From NCBI GenBank assembly GCA_025964575.1, contig JAOPYO010000351.1, forward strand, positions 1-33,069: DNA of 33,069 nt, given 5' to 3'. This stretch comes from Actinomycetes bacterium (lineage in GTDB: Bacteria > Actinomycetota > Actinomycetes > Streptosporangiales > Streptosporangiaceae). Positions within the stretch are counted from its first letter, which is position 1. Each line of letters begins with the position of its first letter. Below, piece by piece: positions 30,715 through 33,069 of the stretch. The position numbers were made by a program, and so were the translations under genes. Below the pieces are notes generated by a model. That model was given only the letters and a program-made list of their open reading frames with translations, was not told the DNA's origin and ran no database searches.

Positions 30715-31191
30715 TCACGGCTCCGCGGTACACCCCTGGCACGGAATTTCCGCCAGCTTTTCCGTCCTGCTCCGTGCTCCGTTGACTGCCGCGACAACCA
30801 CGAGGGCCTCGGCCAGCACGGACACGATGCCCAGCGGCTCGGTCCAGTTCCCCACGTCGTCTTGTAGTTGTGGGAATGCCACGCTGCGCGTCGCGATATA
30901 GGCGAGAATGCCCAGGCCGCAGATGACCGCCGCACCCCAGTACAGCGCGGTGGTGTCCCGAACGAGCGCCGCGGAGCTGATCACCAGGCAGATCGCGGTG
31001 AACACCACGAACAGCACTCCCATATAGGGGGCCTCGGTCAAATGCGGTTCGATCACTGGAACGTGCGCTACGGCCGAGGCGGCCGCTGCGCCGGACAGGA
31101 CCCAGCGCCACACACTGCGGTGCACGGTCGAGGTGGCGGTCGGGCCGAACGTGACGTCGAACCATGCCATTGGGCGCATCATGAAGGTCAC
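30715..31191 (-). CDS. Four-helix membrane protein of unknown function
   Basis: This 158-residue protein has about four hydrophobic segments: VWRWVLSGAAAASAVAHVPV, VLFVVFTAICLVISSAALV, ALYWGAAVICGLGILAYIAT and LGIVSVLAEALVVVAAVNG. The tail has a CxxC (CQGC). I do not recognise the family. I chose the GTG at 31191 because it overlaps by four bases (GTGA) the TGA that ends the C-terminal frame of the upstream anchored-protein remnant, preserving an old operon junction; ATGs at 31182 and 31179 are alternatives. If the upstream gene is broken, coupled translation of this gene may be reduced. Confidence 0.65.
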   Translation of the reverse strand: MTFMMRPMAWFDVTFGPTATSTVHRSVWRWVLSGAAAASAVAHVPVIEPHLTEAPYMGVLFVVFTAICLVISSAALVRDTTALYWGAAVICGLGILAYIATRSVAFPQLQDDVGNWTEPLGIVSVLAEALVVVAAVNGARSRTEKLAEIPCQGCTAEP

Positions 31192-31479
31192 TTTCTTCGG
31201 AGAGCGGAACTCGGGTCATGCCGCCAGCGGCGGCCCGGACGCATTCGCCACCAGGCCACCGCGACGAAGCCGATCAGGAACAGCAACGGGATCGTGGTGA
31301 TCGACCACCCGCCGGATCACCACGGTCAGTTCGCGGCTCCCCAGCGTCTGTGCAATGTGGACGTCCCCGCCGCTGGGCGCACCGTCCGCGGCGGCCGGCA
31401 AAGCCCCTCCGCACGCGAGCACGACCGCGCACAGCCCGGTGAGCAGCAGCGTCCGGGCCCTGTGCCCACTGATCCTCAT
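31188..31479 (-). pseudogene. Internally deleted secreted protein with C-terminal membrane anchor
   Basis: The N-terminal frame (31479 to about 31320) encodes a signal peptide (TLLLTGLCAVVLACGGALPA) and HIAQTLGSRELTVVIRRV. The C-terminal frame, shifted relative to it, encodes a membrane anchor TTIPLLFLIGFVAVAWWRM followed by basic residues and a TGA at 31188. Each half looks coding but they are in different frames, and the domain that should lie between is missing, so an internal deletion joined them. The TGA overlaps the GTG of the next gene. Read in the first frame alone, an 87-residue product ending at 31216 would lack the anchor. Confidence 0.55.
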
Positions 31480-31955
31480 GCCGGTAACGCCGGTGACCCA
31501 CTGTCGTTTCGCCGTCAGGCGGCACCGGAGCACCCATCGGCCGAACGACTCCACAATTCCTCCACGAACAACGGCATCGGTAGCTGTTCGCACAGTAGAA
31601 GTCGTTTGCTTTCAATTCGCTTACGACTGTGGGTCCCCAATACTCGGCCGCATGCGTGACCTATGGGTTGAGGAGCTGTCGATCTTCCAAGAAGGTGAAA
31701 CGCCTCACGTACGAGCGGACACCGGGCGGTGATCGTCGTCCGGGTCGCGCGGGAACGGGCCCCAACGGATCATGCAGCGTGAACGGGTCGCGAGCCCGCA
31801 GCTCAAAAGCCGAAGCCGGGTTTCCGTATTCCCAGGCTCTCCCATGCCGACAGTCCCTCTGGGCGGTCGGGATCTGCCGGACGGGCCCGAAGGTAAGCGA
31901 ACTGAAAGGTGGTGCTTCTTAGAGTCCGGGCTGACGCAGAGGGACTCTACCTAGG
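31480..31955. other. Noncoding interval with a hairpin before the MMPL gene
   Basis: I see no supportable gene in this 476-bp stretch. Its notable element is TAGAGTCC (31920-31927), which pairs perfectly with GGACTCTA (31942-31949) around a 14-nt loop, ending 6 bp before the MMPL start codon. It could be a 5' leader hairpin or an operator. Confidence 0.5.
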
Positions 31956-33069
31956 ATGGATCTTTTGGGCTCGTTGAGTAGATGGGTGGTCCGGCACCGG
32001 TTGGTGGTCGGGCTTGTGTGGTTGGTGATCACCGTGGTGGGGTTGCTGCTGGCCCCGTCGGTGTCGGGTCGACTAAAGAGCGGAATCCAGCTGAACAGCG
32101 CCGCGTACACGGCGAATGAGCAGATTGCCAAGCAGTACGGCGGTAGCGCGTCCGACACGGGCGTCGTGGTGATCGACCTGCCGAACGGCACGACGGTCAA
32201 GTCCACAGGGGTGGCGGCTAAGCTGCACGGCCTCGACGCACAGATCGCGAAGGGGACGCCCGGGCTCCGGGAGATCTCCTACGCCTCGACCGGTAACCAG
32301 GCGCTGGTCAGCAACGGAGGCCGGAGCACGATCCTGCTCGTCTACCCGCCCTCGGCCGGGAGAGACGTAGAGTCCACGGTGCTGGATCAGCTGGCCGCGG
32401 CGGCCAGAGCGGCAGTGCCGGGGGCCACGGTGCACAGCACCGGAGTGAACGCGCTCGCGTCCGGTAACGCCTCCAGCGGCAAGTCCAGTGTGGTGACGGA
32501 GCTGTTGATCGGCGCGCTGGGCGCGGTGATCGTGCTGGCCTGGGTGTTCGGGTCGTTCCTCGCACTACTGCCGTTGATCATGGCGCTGATCTCGGTGCTG
32601 ACGATGCAGTTGTTCATCTATGCCCTGACGTTCGTGGTGCCCTCGGGAACACCGTTCAACCCGGCGGTGCAGTACATCGTCGCGCTGCTCGGGCTGGGCT
32701 TGTCGATCGACTACTCGCTGCTGATCGTCAACCGGTGGCGTGAGGAACGCGCCGCGGGCAAGTCGAATGCCGAGGCGGTGCAGGCCGCGATGCAGCGGGC
32801 CGGGCACGCGGTCATGTTCAGCGGTATCACCGCGTCTCTGGGTCTGTTCGCGCTGATCGTGGTTCCGGTGTCGCTGGTCCGCGGTATCGGCATCTCCGGA
32901 CTGTTCATCCCCTCGACGGCGACGCTGGTGGCGTTGACACTGCTGCCGGCGGTGCTATCGAAGATGGGTCCACGGCTGGACTGGCCGCGACGCAAATCCA
33001 GTGGGAAGGTGAGCCGGTTCTGGACGTGGTGGTCACACCAGGTGATCCGCCACCGGGTCGTGGCCGCTG
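31956..33069 (+). CDS. MMPL-family (RND superfamily) transporter, N-terminal part
   Basis: The frame is open from the ATG at 31956 to the window end (371 residues), so the gene continues outside. It has one N-terminal helix (about 16-37, RLVVGLVWLVITVVGLLLAP) and an extracytoplasmic domain to about 170. Closely packed helices follow, including LLIGALGAVIVLAWVFGSFL and GLGLSIDYSLLIVNRWREE. The D252-Y253 pair in that motif is the proton-relay position of MmpL-type exporters. These proteins export lipids or surface glycolipids using the proton gradient. It lies on the same strand as the glycan cluster but is separated from it by remnants, so a link is only possible. A hairpin at 31920-31949 overlaps the expected ribosome-site region; only a weak AGG precedes the ATG. 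Confidence 0.93.
   Translation, partial: MDLLGSLSRWVVRHRLVVGLVWLVITVVGLLLAPSVSGRLKSGIQLNSAAYTANEQIAKQYGGSASDTGVVVIDLPNGTTVKSTGVAAKLHGLDAQIAKGTPGLREISYASTGNQALVSNGGRSTILLVYPPSAGRDVESTVLDQLAAAARAAVPGATVHSTGVNALASGNASSGKSSVVTELLIGALGAVIVLAWVFGSFLALLPLIMALISVLTMQLFIYALTFVVPSGTPFNPAVQYIVALLGLGLSIDYSLLIVNRWREERAAGKSNAEAVQAAMQRAGHAVMFSGITASLGLFALIVVPVSLVRGIGISGLFIPSTATLVALTLLPAVLSKMGPRLDWPRRKSSGKVSRFWTWWSHQVIRHRVVAA

Noticed and set aside
31629..31922. Plus-strand open frame before the MMPL gene
   Set aside because: It has no ribosome site, no family similarity and noncoding-like composition.

Overview
The window is high-GC DNA from an actinomycete. The evidence is GC-rich codon use with many GTG starts, an ECF sigma factor with a SnoaL-like tail, a DUF574 methyltransferase, a DUF5999 protein, an anti-sigma-type ATPase, a subtilisin-inhibitor-like (SSI) protein and a sedolisin protease. 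I cannot fix the genus. Intact operons alternate with many gene remnants (a DNA methylase, an amidohydrolase, an IS3 transposase, a histidine kinase, an Hsp20, a glycoside hydrolase, an MFS transporter and an anchored secreted protein), which suggests a rearranged accessory or chromosome-arm region.

Left part (1-5.0 kb): after the tail of an ECF sigma factor comes a minus-strand operon coupled by 4-bp overlaps (cupredoxin lipoprotein, Tat-exported metallophosphoesterase, small membrane protein). A second minus-strand operon follows (DUF5999, anti-sigma-like ATPase, a 31-residue ORF, then a strong terminator). A plus-strand pair then encodes an ECF sigma factor and a membrane-anchored Rieske protein. 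The same TGTAACC-containing motif with identical internal spacing lies upstream of all three units. The Rieske protein has a cytoplasmic N-terminal region, a Tat anchor and an exported [2Fe-2S] domain, the layout expected of a redox-sensing partner of the sigma factor. This is the most coherent candidate new system in the window, but its function is inferred.

Middle (5.1-20.6 kb): a DUF574 methyltransferase, an S53 protease, a scarred region of remnants, a secreted phosphoesterase, a DUF4326 protein, an aldo/keto reductase and an SSI-like inhibitor. A PadR regulator is divergent from an ABC/FtsX exporter with paired palindromes between them. An OmpR-type two-component system is followed by a small membrane protein and a repeat-rich secreted protein. 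Three 11-bp-spaced ATGTGA repeats precede the response regulator and two precede the target pair.

Right part (20.6-33.1 kb): Hsp20 and glycoside-hydrolase fragments lead into a plus-strand surface-glycan cluster: a GT-C arabinofuranosyltransferase-like membrane protein, a membrane-anchored methyltransferase, a long two-part GT2 protein and two tandem paralogous GT2 enzymes. Then come an MFS remnant, a decayed membrane-protein pair and the first part of an MMPL transporter that runs off the window.
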